From assembly GCA_014801075.1 (NCBI GenBank), contig JAAVEW010000030.1:1-42871 (forward strand): a stretch of 42,871 nucleotides of DNA, in the 5' to 3' direction. The notes under the pieces were generated by a model, which was not told where the DNA came from, ran no database searches, and saw only the letters and a list, made by a program, of their open reading frames with translations. Numbering within the stretch: position 1 is the first letter of the stretch; the number at the start of each line of letters is the position of its first letter. This document shows positions 23,169 through 32,389 of this stretch, one piece after another. The translations under genes and the position numbers were made by a program. This stretch comes from Barnesiella sp. GTDB lineage: Bacteria; Bacteroidota; Bacteroidia; Bacteroidales; Muribaculaceae.

Positions 23169-24617
23169 ATGAAAACGTTTCAATATTTATTTCTGACGGG
23201 TACCCTTGTCATGCTGTCGGCCGAGGGATTAAGTGCGCAACAAACGGCAGCCGATACTCCTGAATCATCCGGCTCTACTACAATACACGACGCAGCCTCA
23301 CAACTGCCCGAACGCTGGCAATACATGCCTGAGCATATGCAGCCATCACCCACCGACGACGCGTGGTGGAAGCAGTATGACGACCCCATGCTCAACAGTC
23401 TGATTGCCAAAGCCGAGAGCAACAACTACAACGTTGCCGCGGCCCTCAAACGCATAGAGATAGCCAAACGACAGATAACAGCAGCCCGTAGCGCCCTATA
23501 CCCCACTCTCGACGTATCGGCCGGATGGGACGCAGCCAAGACTCCGGGTGCGATGAACAATCCTGTCACCACCTCCCGCACAAGCAGTTACTTCAACCTC
23601 GGTGCATCGGTCAACTGGGAGATTGACGTTTTCGGACGCGTAGCTTCCAAAACCAAAGCGGCCAAAGCGGGAGTGAAAGTGAGCCGTGCGGAGTATGACG
23701 GCGTAATCGTCACCCTCTGCGCCAACGTTGCCAAAGCCTACTTCCAACTGCGCACATATCAGGAGCAATACCGTGTGGCAAAGGCACATATCGCCTCGCA
23801 GGAGGAGATAGTAAAGATGACGCAGGCACGCTTTGATGCCGACTTGGGCAATGCCCTGGAGATAGCGCAGGCCAAGACCGTGCTCTACTCCACGCAAGCC
23901 TCGATTCCTTCGCTCGAATCGGCGATGCGCACCACCGCCAATTCCATTGCAATACTCATAGGCGAATACCCCTCAGGGATTGTTGACGAACTTCTTGCCG
24001 ACACATCTCTGCCCGATGCTCCCGCGGTACTCGCGCCGGAACTGCCTGCCGAACTGCTGCGCCGACGTCCCGACGTAGTTGAGGCCGAGATGCAACTCGC
24101 CGAACTGGCGGCCGAAGTGGGTGTAGCCAAAAAAGATTTTCTCCCCGTGCTCTCGCTCACCGGCAGCATAGGCACATCGGCCCATAAGGTTGACAACCTT
24201 TTCGGTTCCAACAGTCTGGAATACTCCATCGGGCCGTCACTCTCATGGACAGTATTTGACGGCTTCGCGCGCAAAAACAACGTGGCGCAGGCCAAACTCC
24301 AACTCGAAGCCGCCACCGACGATTACAACATGACGGTGCTTACCGCCTATGAGGAGGTTGAAAACGCCATCTCCGACTACAACTCGGCCGTTGAGCAGGT
24401 CAGTCTGCTCGAAAAGGTTGTGGAGGAGAGCGAAAAAAGCTACAACCTCGCCGTCGACCTTTACCGCGACGGCCTGAGCGACTTCATCAACGTGAACAAC
24501 TCACAGCTCACCTACCTCGAGAATCAAAATTCGCTTGCGAGCGCCAGGGGGAATGTCTATGCCGCTCAGGTCGCCCTCTACGAAGCTCTCGGCGGCGGCA
24601 GCACTGTCGATAAATAA
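23169..24617 (+). CDS. Outer-membrane efflux channel (NodT/OprM type)
   Basis: 482 residues from ATG 23169 (MKTFQYLFLTGTLVMLSAEG; an ATG 69 bases upstream is not preceded by anything signal-like). A TolC-fold OMF protein: PTDDAWWKQYDDPMLNSLIAKA, a WEIDVFGRVASKTKA repeat, LLRRRPDVVEAEMQLA and GLSDFINVNNSQLTYLENQN are the usual NodT-family landmarks. No N-terminal lipid cysteine is seen. It forms the outer-membrane exit of the tripartite pump encoded by the two following genes (gaps 50 and 9 bases). First gene of the operon. Confidence 0.9.
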   Translation: MKTFQYLFLTGTLVMLSAEGLSAQQTAADTPESSGSTTIHDAASQLPERWQYMPEHMQPSPTDDAWWKQYDDPMLNSLIAKAESNNYNVAAALKRIEIAKRQITAARSALYPTLDVSAGWDAAKTPGAMNNPVTTSRTSSYFNLGASVNWEIDVFGRVASKTKAAKAGVKVSRAEYDGVIVTLCANVAKAYFQLRTYQEQYRVAKAHIASQEEIVKMTQARFDADLGNALEIAQAKTVLYSTQASIPSLESAMRTTANSIAILIGEYPSGIVDELLADTSLPDAPAVLAPELPAELLRRRPDVVEAEMQLAELAAEVGVAKKDFLPVLSLTGSIGTSAHKVDNLFGSNSLEYSIGPSLSWTVFDGFARKNNVAQAKLQLEAATDDYNMTVLTAYEEVENAISDYNSAVEQVSLLEKVVEESEKSYNLAVDLYRDGLSDFINVNNSQLTYLENQNSLASARGNVYAAQVALYEALGGGSTVDK

Positions 24618-24667
24618 TTCAACTAATTCATACTTACAATTAATAAACGGAATAATACTATATCGCT

Positions 24668-25798
24668 ATGAATGGATATTTCATCAAACGAGTTCTTCCC
24701 GCAAGTGCCCTCACCCTTTGCGTGGCTCTTGGCAGCTGCTCCAAAAAGAAAGATAACGAGGAGTCGTCAGCTCCCCGAAGTGTACAGGTTGCTGAAGCCG
24801 TCACCGACTCGGTAGTCCTCTATAAGACTCTCCCCGGCATGATTACCACCGCCTCCGAAACCAACGTCGTGGCCCGCGTCAACGGCAATATCATCGCGCA
24901 GCATTTCACCGGCGGGCAGTATGTGAAGAAAGGTCAGGTGCTCTACACCATCGAATCGGACACCTACCGCGATGCCGTGCAGCAGGCCGAAGCCGCGCTC
25001 GCATCGGCCCGCAGCCAGTATGACTACTACTCGCAGCAGCTCACCGCCATGGAGCGAGCCCTCGAAGCCAACGCCGTCAGCAAGATGCAGGTAGTGCAGG
25101 CCCAGAGCAGCAAGGACCAGGCCGCGGCCTCAATCAAGACAGCGCAGGCCGCGCTCTCCACCGCCCGTACCAACCTGAGCCACTGCACAGTGACCGCTCC
25201 CTCATCAGGCTACATATCCGAGGGTATCATCGATGCCGGCAACTACGTGAGCGGCGAAGCGGAGGCCGTGACTCTCGCCACCATCTACGACAACTCCGAC
25301 CTTCAGGCGCGCTTCTCAATCAGCGACACCGAGTACGAAACTCTCATGGGACAGACCGGCGGCCTCACCGACAGCCTTTACCGCAACGTGCCGCTGACAT
25401 TCCGCGACTCGCTCAAAAACAATTACACCACCAACCTTTTCTACGAGTCACCGAGCGTCGACGAGTCAACCGCTTCACTCAACCTCATCGGCACCGTCAC
25501 CAATCGCGACAACGAACTCAAAAACGGCATGTACGTTTCGGTATCTCTCCCCTACGGTGTTGAGCCTCACGCCATTCTCGTGAAAGACGCTTCGCTCGGT
25601 TCCGACCAGCTCGGCTACTACCTCTTCACGGTCGATGACAATGACGAGGTACACCAGACTCCCGTGCAGGTTGGCGACCTGTATCACGACTCGCTGCGCA
25701 TAGTCAACTCCGGCATCCGTGCAGGCCAGAAATATGTCACCAAAGCGCTCCTCAACGTCCGTCCCGGTGAAAAAGTAAAACCTGTACTCACCAAATAA
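24668..25798 (+). CDS. RND efflux membrane-fusion protein (periplasmic adaptor lipoprotein)
   Basis: 376 residues with a lipobox ending LGSC (Cys24). The AcrA/MexA-type lipoyl half-motifs are GNIIAQHFTGGQYVKKGQVL and TVTAPSSGYISEGIIDAGNY, separated by a long alpha-hairpin (AVQQAEAALASARSQYDYYS ... KDQAAASIKTAQ). The C-terminal beta-domains end PGEKVKPVLTK. It bridges the RND pump and the OMF channel. The RND gene starts nine bases after its stop. Confidence 0.92.
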   Translation: MNGYFIKRVLPASALTLCVALGSCSKKKDNEESSAPRSVQVAEAVTDSVVLYKTLPGMITTASETNVVARVNGNIIAQHFTGGQYVKKGQVLYTIESDTYRDAVQQAEAALASARSQYDYYSQQLTAMERALEANAVSKMQVVQAQSSKDQAAASIKTAQAALSTARTNLSHCTVTAPSSGYISEGIIDAGNYVSGEAEAVTLATIYDNSDLQARFSISDTEYETLMGQTGGLTDSLYRNVPLTFRDSLKNNYTTNLFYESPSVDESTASLNLIGTVTNRDNELKNGMYVSVSLPYGVEPHAILVKDASLGSDQLGYYLFTVDDNDEVHQTPVQVGDLYHDSLRIVNSGIRAGQKYVTKALLNVRPGEKVKPVLTK

Positions 25799-25807
25799 CC
25801 GTCGACT

Positions 25808-28800
25808 ATGTTCTCCCGATTTTTCATAAACCGTCCTATATTCGCGACGGTCCTGGCACTGTTGATGGTGTTTGCAGGAATCATGTGTTATAACTCGCTG
25901 CCGGTGGCACAGTACCCCGACATCACTCCCCCTACCGTCATGGTCAACGCATCCTACCCGGGTGCCGACGCCGAGACCGTGGCCCGCACCGTGGGTGTGC
26001 CTATCGAGGAGCAGGTCAACGGTGTGGAAGGCATGCTCTACATGAGCTCAACCTCAGGCTCTGACGGCAGCTACAGTCTTACTATCACTTTTGAGAACGG
26101 CACCGACATCGACGAGGCTGCCGTTGAGGTGCAGAACCGTATCTCATATGCCGATGCCACTCTCCCTACGCAGGTTAAGCAGCAGGGTATAAGCGTCAGC
26201 AAGCAGTCGAGCGACAATGTGCTGTTCCTCGCCCTGGAGGGTGATGAATCGCGCTACGACGCTCTTTACCTGACGAGCTACGCACAGCTTCATATCACCG
26301 ACCCCCTCTCGCGTGTGAAAGGCGTAGGCGGCGTTATGGCATTCGGTGGCGGCGAATACAGCATGCGTATATGGCTCAACCCGCAGCTGATGCAGGCCCA
26401 CAATGTCACCACATCCGATATTCAGCAGGCCATCGAGTCACAGAATATGGAGGTTGGCGCCGGTTCGGTGGGCAATCCTCCCGACGATAACTCCGAATTT
26501 TCATTCACCCTTACCACCCAGGGGCGCCTCTCCACTCCTGACGAGTTCTCCAATATCGTTATACGCAGCGACGGCAACGGTATGCTGCGCCTGCGCGACG
26601 TGGCCCGCGTGGAGCTTGGCAGCAGCTCCTACTCCGGCACAGCCAAGGTCAACGGCAAAGCCACCGCACTTATCGGCGTGGAGCAGTTGCCGGGAGCGAA
26701 CGCTCTTGACGTTGCCAAAGGGGCTCTTGCAGAGATGGACCGACTATCGGAATATTTCCCCGACGGCGTCAGCTACCGCGTGGTGGAGAATGCCACTGAC
26801 TACGTCAGCGCATCGCTCGACGACGTGGTAATCACGTTCCTCGAAACGTCGCTTATCGTGATGATTGTAATCCTACTGTTCCTGCAGAACTGGCGAGCGG
26901 TCATCATCCCCATGATAACTATCCCTGTGTCGCTTATCGCAACTCTCGCGGTGATGAAGGCAATGGGATTCTCGCTCAACACGCTCTCGCTCTTCGGTAT
27001 GGTGCTTGCCATAGCCATTGTGGTCGATGACGCAATTGTGGTTGTGGAGGACTGCAGCCGACTTGTCGACGCGGGCAACATCTCGCGCAAGGAGGCGGCC
27101 ACAAAAGCGATGAAGGAACTTACCGGCCCTGTTGTCGGCGAAGTGCTCGTGCTGCTGTCGGTGTTCATCCCCACGGCTTTCATCAGCGGTATCACCGGCC
27201 AGCTCTACAAACAGTTTGCCCTTACTATCGCCGTATCCACAGCCTTCTCCGGCTTCAACGCACTGACTCTCACCCCTGCCCTCTGCGCCCTCTTCCTCAA
27301 CCCGCGTAAGCCCGCCCGCTTCTTCCTCTTCAAGTGGTTCAACAAAGGCTTTGAGAAGGTACTCGCCTTCTACTCGGCCACTGTGAAGAAGATGCTCAAG
27401 CACCCGCTTGTCGCCATGCTCATATTCCTCGTCATAGCCGGTGCCGGTTTCTACGGCTTCCTGAAATGGCCGTCGAGCTATATACCCGATGAGGACATGG
27501 GTTACTTCATGACCTCAGTGCAGCTGCCAACGGGCGCATCGCTGTCGCGCACTCAGGACGTTGTTGACCGCATGTCGGCCGAACTGCGCAAGAATCCTTA
27601 CGTGAAAGATGTGATGGCCATCACGGGCCGTTCATTCATGGGCGGCGGCAACACCTCCAACATGGGCGGTCTCATCACCGTGCTCAAGCCATGGAAGGAA
27701 CGCGGACGCGCCGGCAACATCAACAATGTAATAGCCTACGCCGACTCGCTCGGCGCTACCATCGAGGAGGCCCGCATCTTCTCCCTCAACCCGCCCGCCA
27801 TTCCCGGTCTGGGTATGTCGTCGGGATTGCAGATGCAGCTGCTCGACATCAACAGTCTCGGTCAGCAGGCTCTCATGGATGCCATCACAGCCATCCAAGA
27901 TGAGGCTGCGAAAGACCCGCGCATAGCTCAGGTCACTTCAATGTTCGAAGGCAACGTGAAGCAGTATGATGTAAAATTTGACCGCGACCGCATCAAGCAG
28001 CTCGGACTATCGCTCGACGCTGTCAACAGCGCCCTCTCCGACTACATGGGTGGCACATATATCAATGACTTCGACGAGTTCGGCCGCTCTTTCCAGGTCA
28101 ACATGCAAGCTCTCGGCAACTTCCGTTCCGAACCGAAGGATGTGCTCGCTCTCACTGTCAAAGGCCCTGACGGCGGTATGATACCCTTCTCGGCATTCGC
28201 ATCCGTCGTTCCGTCAGAAGGCTCTCCCTCGGTAGGCCGTTACAACATGTACACCACGGCCTCAATCACCGCCACTCCGGCCCACGGTGTCAGCTCGGCT
28301 CAGGGTATCGAAGCCATGGAAGAGATTGTGCATAAGGCCGTCGGCGACAACTTCTCCTACGCCTGGAGCGGCATTGCCTATCAGGAGACGCAGTCGGGAA
28401 CTACCATCAGCTTCGTGTTCATCTTCGCTATCGTGATGACCATACTCGTGCTTGCCGCTCAGTATGAAAGCTGGACCGACCCTATCGCCGTAATCCTCAG
28501 CATGCCTGTGGCAATTCTCGGTACCGTGCTCGGCTGTATATTCATGTCGCAGAGCATCAGTATATATACCCAGATTGGTCTTATCCTGCTGCTCGGTATG
28601 TCGGCCAAGAATGCTATCCTTATCGTAGAGTACGCTATGGACTACCGCAAGACAGGCGTCTCCATCCGTCAGGCGGCTCACGATGCGGGTGTTATACGAT
28701 TCCGACCCATCATGATGACGGCACTGGCATTCGTATTCGGTGTGATGCCCATGATGTTTGCCACCGGTGCAGGTGCCAACTCGCGTATCGAACTCGGCAC

Positions 28801-29074
28801 GGCGGTAGTATTCGGTATGGCACTCAACGCCATCATAGGCACGCTCTTCGTTCCTAACTTCTGGGCGCTCATGCAGTCAATCAACGAGAAGTACCTCACC
28901 GGACTTTTCAAAGACCCCAACGTCCCGAAAGCAAAACTGCCCGCCAACAGCTCCGACACAACCGCAGTTGCCACCTCAGCAACAGAGTCCACCTCAACAT
29001 CAAGCGCAGCAACCGATTCGTCATCATCCACCGCTACCGACTCATCCTCGACCGCGGAGGCCGACAGTATCTGA
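25808..29074 (+). CDS. RND multidrug efflux pump (HAE1/AcrB type)
   Basis: 1088 residues with twelve membrane helices in the usual 1+5+6 layout. FFINRPIFATVLALLMVFAG opens the protein, VVDDAIVVVED in the fourth helix region carries the paired Asp of the proton relay, and LLGMSAKNAILIVEYA and VMPMMFATGAGANSR mark the second half. It is a proton-driven drug exporter. The C-terminus carries an unusual tail of about 40 residues, nearly all Ser, Thr, Ala and Asp, beyond the family end. The gene closes the operon and ends at a terminator shared with the opposing Mac system. No TetR or AraC regulator is adjacent. Confidence 0.93.
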   Translation: MFSRFFINRPIFATVLALLMVFAGIMCYNSLPVAQYPDITPPTVMVNASYPGADAETVARTVGVPIEEQVNGVEGMLYMSSTSGSDGSYSLTITFENGTDIDEAAVEVQNRISYADATLPTQVKQQGISVSKQSSDNVLFLALEGDESRYDALYLTSYAQLHITDPLSRVKGVGGVMAFGGGEYSMRIWLNPQLMQAHNVTTSDIQQAIESQNMEVGAGSVGNPPDDNSEFSFTLTTQGRLSTPDEFSNIVIRSDGNGMLRLRDVARVELGSSSYSGTAKVNGKATALIGVEQLPGANALDVAKGALAEMDRLSEYFPDGVSYRVVENATDYVSASLDDVVITFLETSLIVMIVILLFLQNWRAVIIPMITIPVSLIATLAVMKAMGFSLNTLSLFGMVLAIAIVVDDAIVVVEDCSRLVDAGNISRKEAATKAMKELTGPVVGEVLVLLSVFIPTAFISGITGQLYKQFALTIAVSTAFSGFNALTLTPALCALFLNPRKPARFFLFKWFNKGFEKVLAFYSATVKKMLKHPLVAMLIFLVIAGAGFYGFLKWPSSYIPDEDMGYFMTSVQLPTGASLSRTQDVVDRMSAELRKNPYVKDVMAITGRSFMGGGNTSNMGGLITVLKPWKERGRAGNINNVIAYADSLGATIEEARIFSLNPPAIPGLGMSSGLQMQLLDINSLGQQALMDAITAIQDEAAKDPRIAQVTSMFEGNVKQYDVKFDRDRIKQLGLSLDAVNSALSDYMGGTYINDFDEFGRSFQVNMQALGNFRSEPKDVLALTVKGPDGGMIPFSAFASVVPSEGSPSVGRYNMYTTASITATPAHGVSSAQGIEAMEEIVHKAVGDNFSYAWSGIAYQETQSGTTISFVFIFAIVMTILVLAAQYESWTDPIAVILSMPVAILGTVLGCIFMSQSISIYTQIGLILLLGMSAKNAILIVEYAMDYRKTGVSIRQAAHDAGVIRFRPIMMTALAFVFGVMPMMFATGAGANSRIELGTAVVFGMALNAIIGTLFVPNFWALMQSINEKYLTGLFKDPNVPKAKLPANSSDTTAVATSATESTSTSSAATDSSSSTATDSSSTAEADSI

Positions 29075-29094
29075 CACGTTTGAAACTACATAGA

Positions 29095-29132
29095 CAGCGC
29101 CCCGAAAGATGGTTCAGTCTTTCGGGGCGCTG
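29095..29132. terminator. Bidirectional terminator between the two efflux operons
   Basis: Fifteen-base perfect arms CAGCGCCCCGAAAGA / TCTTTCGGGGCGCTG with an eight-base loop. Confidence 0.8.
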
Positions 29133-29166
29133 CTATATTCTGCCGGTTACTGCTGTCGTGTAACCT

Positions 29167-30387
29167 TTACTCGTAACGGATGGCTTCAATCGGGTCGAGT
29201 TTGGACGCCTTGGCTGCGGGATAGAAGCCGAACACAATGCCGATAAATGTGCAGACGGCAAACGAGAGGATTACCGACGCGCCGCTGATTGACACCGGCC
29301 ACTGGGCAAAGGTCGATATACACCACGTGGCAAGGCATCCCATAAGAATACCTATCACACCGCCGGTAACAGAGAGTATAATAGCTTCGATAAGGAACTG
29401 CATCATGATGTCGCGGCCCGTAGCTCCGATACTCATGCGCAGACCTATCTCACGCGTGCGCTCCGTGACGCTCACTATCATTATATTCATGATACCGATA
29501 CCGCCCACGAGCAGCGATATGCCTGCCACGGCGGCGAGAAGCACGGTGAGTAGCGACGAGGTTGACGATATCATCTCGGCAAGCTCCTGCATGGAGCGTA
29601 TGGTGAAGTCGTTGTCCTGGTCGTCGCGCAGTTTGTGCTGACGACGGAGTATCTCGGTTATCTCCTCGATGGTTTCCTGCGTCATATCCTCATTGACGGC
29701 CGATGCCTGAATACCCTGCAGGTAGTCACTCGCGAGGATGCGTTTCATCACGGTGGTGTAGGGTACGAGGGCGAGGTCGTCCTGGTCCTGCCCCATCGTG
29801 TTGTAACCCTTCTCCTCAAGCACTCCGATTACGGTCATCGGTATTTTGCCAAAACGCACCACTTTGCCGATAGGGTCGGTTCCGTCGGGGAAAAGATTGT
29901 CGACAAGTGTCTGACCGAGCACACATACTTTGGCCGCGCTCCTTACATCCTCCTCGGTGAACATCTCACCGTCGGCCACCTTGCGCTGGCGTATGTCGAG
30001 ATACTCGGTGTTGACACCCTGGGCTGACGACGGGTAGTTGTTGTTGCCGTAGACCCACTGGCCCGAACCGTTGACCGACGGCGTGATATACTGCACCATC
30101 GTGGCCTCGTTGCGTATGGCCTCGTAGTCGGCCGGTTTGAGTGTCTGCATGTCGGAACCGCTCTGACGCACACCGCCGCGGTTCTCGGCTCCGGGCATTA
30201 TCATTATCATGTTGCTGCCCATCTCCGATATCTGCGCTTTGATAGAGTCCTTCGACCCCTGGCCTATGGCGAGCATGGCAATGACTGCCCCTACGCCTAT
30301 GATGACGCCGAGCATGGTCAGAAAGCAGCGCATCTTATTGTTGTTCATAGCCTTGAGGGCTATTCTTACAAGATTGTTAATATTCAT
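29167..30387 (-). CDS. macB: MacB-type ABC transporter permease
   Basis: 406 residues. An N-terminal membrane helix (MRCFLTMLGVIIGVGAVIAM) is followed by the large periplasmic MacB_PCD domain, then three C-terminal FtsX helices with the conserved GGIGIMNIMIVSVTERTREI and IGLRMSIGATGRDI, ending FYPAAKASKLDPIEAIRYE. Unlike E. coli MacB the ATPase is a separate gene (30408-31151), as is common in Bacteroidetes. With the upstream adaptor and TolC-like channel it forms a MacAB-TolC-type exporter of peptides, toxins or macrolides. Last gene of the operon. Confidence 0.9.
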   Translation of the reverse strand: MNINNLVRIALKAMNNNKMRCFLTMLGVIIGVGAVIAMLAIGQGSKDSIKAQISEMGSNMIMIMPGAENRGGVRQSGSDMQTLKPADYEAIRNEATMVQYITPSVNGSGQWVYGNNNYPSSAQGVNTEYLDIRQRKVADGEMFTEEDVRSAAKVCVLGQTLVDNLFPDGTDPIGKVVRFGKIPMTVIGVLEEKGYNTMGQDQDDLALVPYTTVMKRILASDYLQGIQASAVNEDMTQETIEEITEILRRQHKLRDDQDNDFTIRSMQELAEMISSTSSLLTVLLAAVAGISLLVGGIGIMNIMIVSVTERTREIGLRMSIGATGRDIMMQFLIEAIILSVTGGVIGILMGCLATWCISTFAQWPVSISGASVILSFAVCTFIGIVFGFYPAAKASKLDPIEAIRYE

Positions 30388-30407
30388 GTGGCAATGGTTG
30401 TGATGAA

Positions 30408-31151
30408 CTACTCGTTATCGTCGGGGAGATTGCGGTAAGCCTCCTCGGCCGACTTAATGTCGGTGTTAATCTCGTCGCTGACTATATGCCCGTCGCGCAG
30501 CATGATATTGCGCGAGGAGTATTGTGCCAACTCGGGATTGTGGGTCACGAAGATTATCGTTTTCCCCTCCTTGTGCAGGCGTTGGAAGAGGGTCAGGATG
30601 GAGAATGACGTGCGGGTGTCAAGGTTGCCCGTAGCCTCGTCGGCAAGGATGATGACGGGGTCGTTGACCAGCGCACGCGCTATGGCTACGCGCTGCTGCT
30701 GTCCGCCCGACATCTGGTTGCTCTTATGGTAAAGGCGTTCGCCGAGACCCACTTCGCGGAGGCAGTGCTCGGCCTTGGCGGCGCGGGCTTTTGCCTTGAC
30801 CGAGGAGTTATAGATGAGCGGCAGCTCAACGTTTTCGAGAGCCGTAGTCTTGGGCAGCAGGTTGTAGTTCTGGAATATGAAACCTATTTTGCGGTTGCGT
30901 ATTCGCGCGCGCTCGTTCTTACCCATTTTCTGCACCGAGATACCGTCGAGCAGATACTCGCCGGAGGTAGGTGTATCGAGGCAGCCGAGCGTATTGAGCA
31001 GGGTCGACTTGCCGGAGCCCGACGTACCCATGATGGTGACGAACTCCCCTTCGTAGATGGTGAACGAGACTCCGCGCAATGCCTTGACGGTCTCGTCGCC
31101 TACCTTGAAGTAGCGTTTGAGATCGGTTATTTTGATTATCTCTTTGGGCAT
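30408..31151 (-). CDS. MacB/LolD-type ABC transporter ATPase
   Basis: 247 residues with a complete ABC cassette: Walker A GTSGSGKST, Q-loop FIFQNYNLLP, signature QMSGGQQQRVAIARAL, Walker B VIILADEATGNLD and the switch His in IIFVTHNPE. The sequence belongs to the MacB/LolD/FtsE clade of mechanotransmission transporters. It drives the permease encoded 20 bases downstream and is preceded by the adaptor gene (20-base gap). Confidence 0.93.
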   Translation of the reverse strand: MPKEIIKITDLKRYFKVGDETVKALRGVSFTIYEGEFVTIMGTSGSGKSTLLNTLGCLDTPTSGEYLLDGISVQKMGKNERARIRNRKIGFIFQNYNLLPKTTALENVELPLIYNSSVKAKARAAKAEHCLREVGLGERLYHKSNQMSGGQQQRVAIARALVNDPVIILADEATGNLDTRTSFSILTLFQRLHKEGKTIIFVTHNPELAQYSSRNIMLRDGHIVSDEINTDIKSAEEAYRNLPDDNE

Positions 31152-31171
31152 ACTGTTGTGCTCTTTCGTGA

Positions 31172-32356
31172 TTACTTTTTCTTCTTGTCAGAACCGGGGG
31201 GCTTGGGCATGAACGGGCTTCGCTGTGCCTTACCGTCATCGCCGTCGGGCGCTTCGGTCATATACTGCACGGCTATCACGTCACCGGCCTGAAGTCCGCC
31301 TGTTATCTGCTGCATGATACCGTTGGTGATGCCGGTCTGTACGGCGGTCTGCACGAGCTTGTTGTCGCGCACCACCCACACCGAGTTTTTCGACGGCTCG
31401 GCAAGCGGCTCTACGGCCATGCCGGTGACATCGCGCTCTCCGCTCTCCTTATCGTCGTCCATCATCGGGGCAAATTTCATTGACTTCGGCGGGATGGCGA
31501 GGATATTGTTGAGTTGCACGGCATAGATGGTGAGGTTGGCCGTCATGCCGGGTATCAGTTTATGCTCGGGGTTGGAGGCCGAGACGATTACCTCGTAGGT
31601 GACAACGTTGGAGGTGGTGGTGGGATTGAGGCGCACCTGCTTCACTGTTCCCTCAAACACGTCGTCGGTGTAGGCATCGACGGTGAATGTCACGTGCTGG
31701 CCCACTTTCACTTTACCTATATCAGCCTCGTCGACATTGCCTACAACCTGCATCTGGTCGAGGTCGGCGATGATATAGAGATTGGCTACGTTCATGCTTG
31801 ATACGACTGTCTGCCCTACCTCAACCTCGCGTGAGATGACAACGCCGTCGATGGGCGAGTAAATCTCGGCATAGTTTACATTCTTGGCGGCGCGCACGCG
31901 GTCGGCCTGCGCTTTCTCGTAGTTGAGTTTTGCCACTTCGTAATCATGCTGTGAGGTCTGGAACTCGTAGTCCGAGATAAGTTTCTCGTCGTGGAGAGCC
32001 TTGTCGCGCTGATAGTTGCGCTGAGTGTATTCGTAGGTCGATTTTGCCGAGAGCACGCTGGCGTCGGCACTTTTCAGCTCGGCGTCGAGTGTGGTTTTTT
32101 CAAGCTCGGCGAGCAGCTGTCCTTTCTGCACTACGTCGTTGAAGTCGGCGTAGAGATTCTGTATGATACCGGTCACCTGCGTGCCGACATCGACCTGCGT
32201 CACCGACTCCATCGTTCCGGTAGCGGTGACGGTCTCGGTCAGCGTGGTTGGTTCTACCTTGTAGGTCTCCAGTTCGGTCTTTACCTCCTTGGAGCAGGAT
32301 GTGGCAAACAGCATGGAGCCGACAGCCACGGTCATAATGATTGACGAATATTTCAT
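31172..32356 (-). CDS. macA: MacA-like periplasmic adaptor lipoprotein
   Basis: 394 residues with a lipobox-like FATSC (Cys21). The lipoyl halves are VTQVDVGTQVTGIIQNLYAD and IYSPIDGVVISREVEVGQTV, with a helical hairpin between (ADASVLSAKSTYEYTQRNYQ) and a beta-barrel with LIPGMTANLTIYAVQL. The C-terminus is an extended charged tail (APDGDDGKAQRSPFMPKPPG, then SDKKKK). It links the ABC permease to the outer-membrane channel encoded just upstream (33-base gap). Spacing supports one operon from the channel to the permease. Confidence 0.9.
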   Translation of the reverse strand: MKYSSIIMTVAVGSMLFATSCSKEVKTELETYKVEPTTLTETVTATGTMESVTQVDVGTQVTGIIQNLYADFNDVVQKGQLLAELEKTTLDAELKSADASVLSAKSTYEYTQRNYQRDKALHDEKLISDYEFQTSQHDYEVAKLNYEKAQADRVRAAKNVNYAEIYSPIDGVVISREVEVGQTVVSSMNVANLYIIADLDQMQVVGNVDEADIGKVKVGQHVTFTVDAYTDDVFEGTVKQVRLNPTTTSNVVTYEVIVSASNPEHKLIPGMTANLTIYAVQLNNILAIPPKSMKFAPMMDDDKESGERDVTGMAVEPLAEPSKNSVWVVRDNKLVQTAVQTGITNGIMQQITGGLQAGDVIAVQYMTEAPDGDDGKAQRSPFMPKPPGSDKKKK

Positions 32357-32389
32357 ATAGTCGATTTGTTGTTATCTTGGAGTTGGAAA

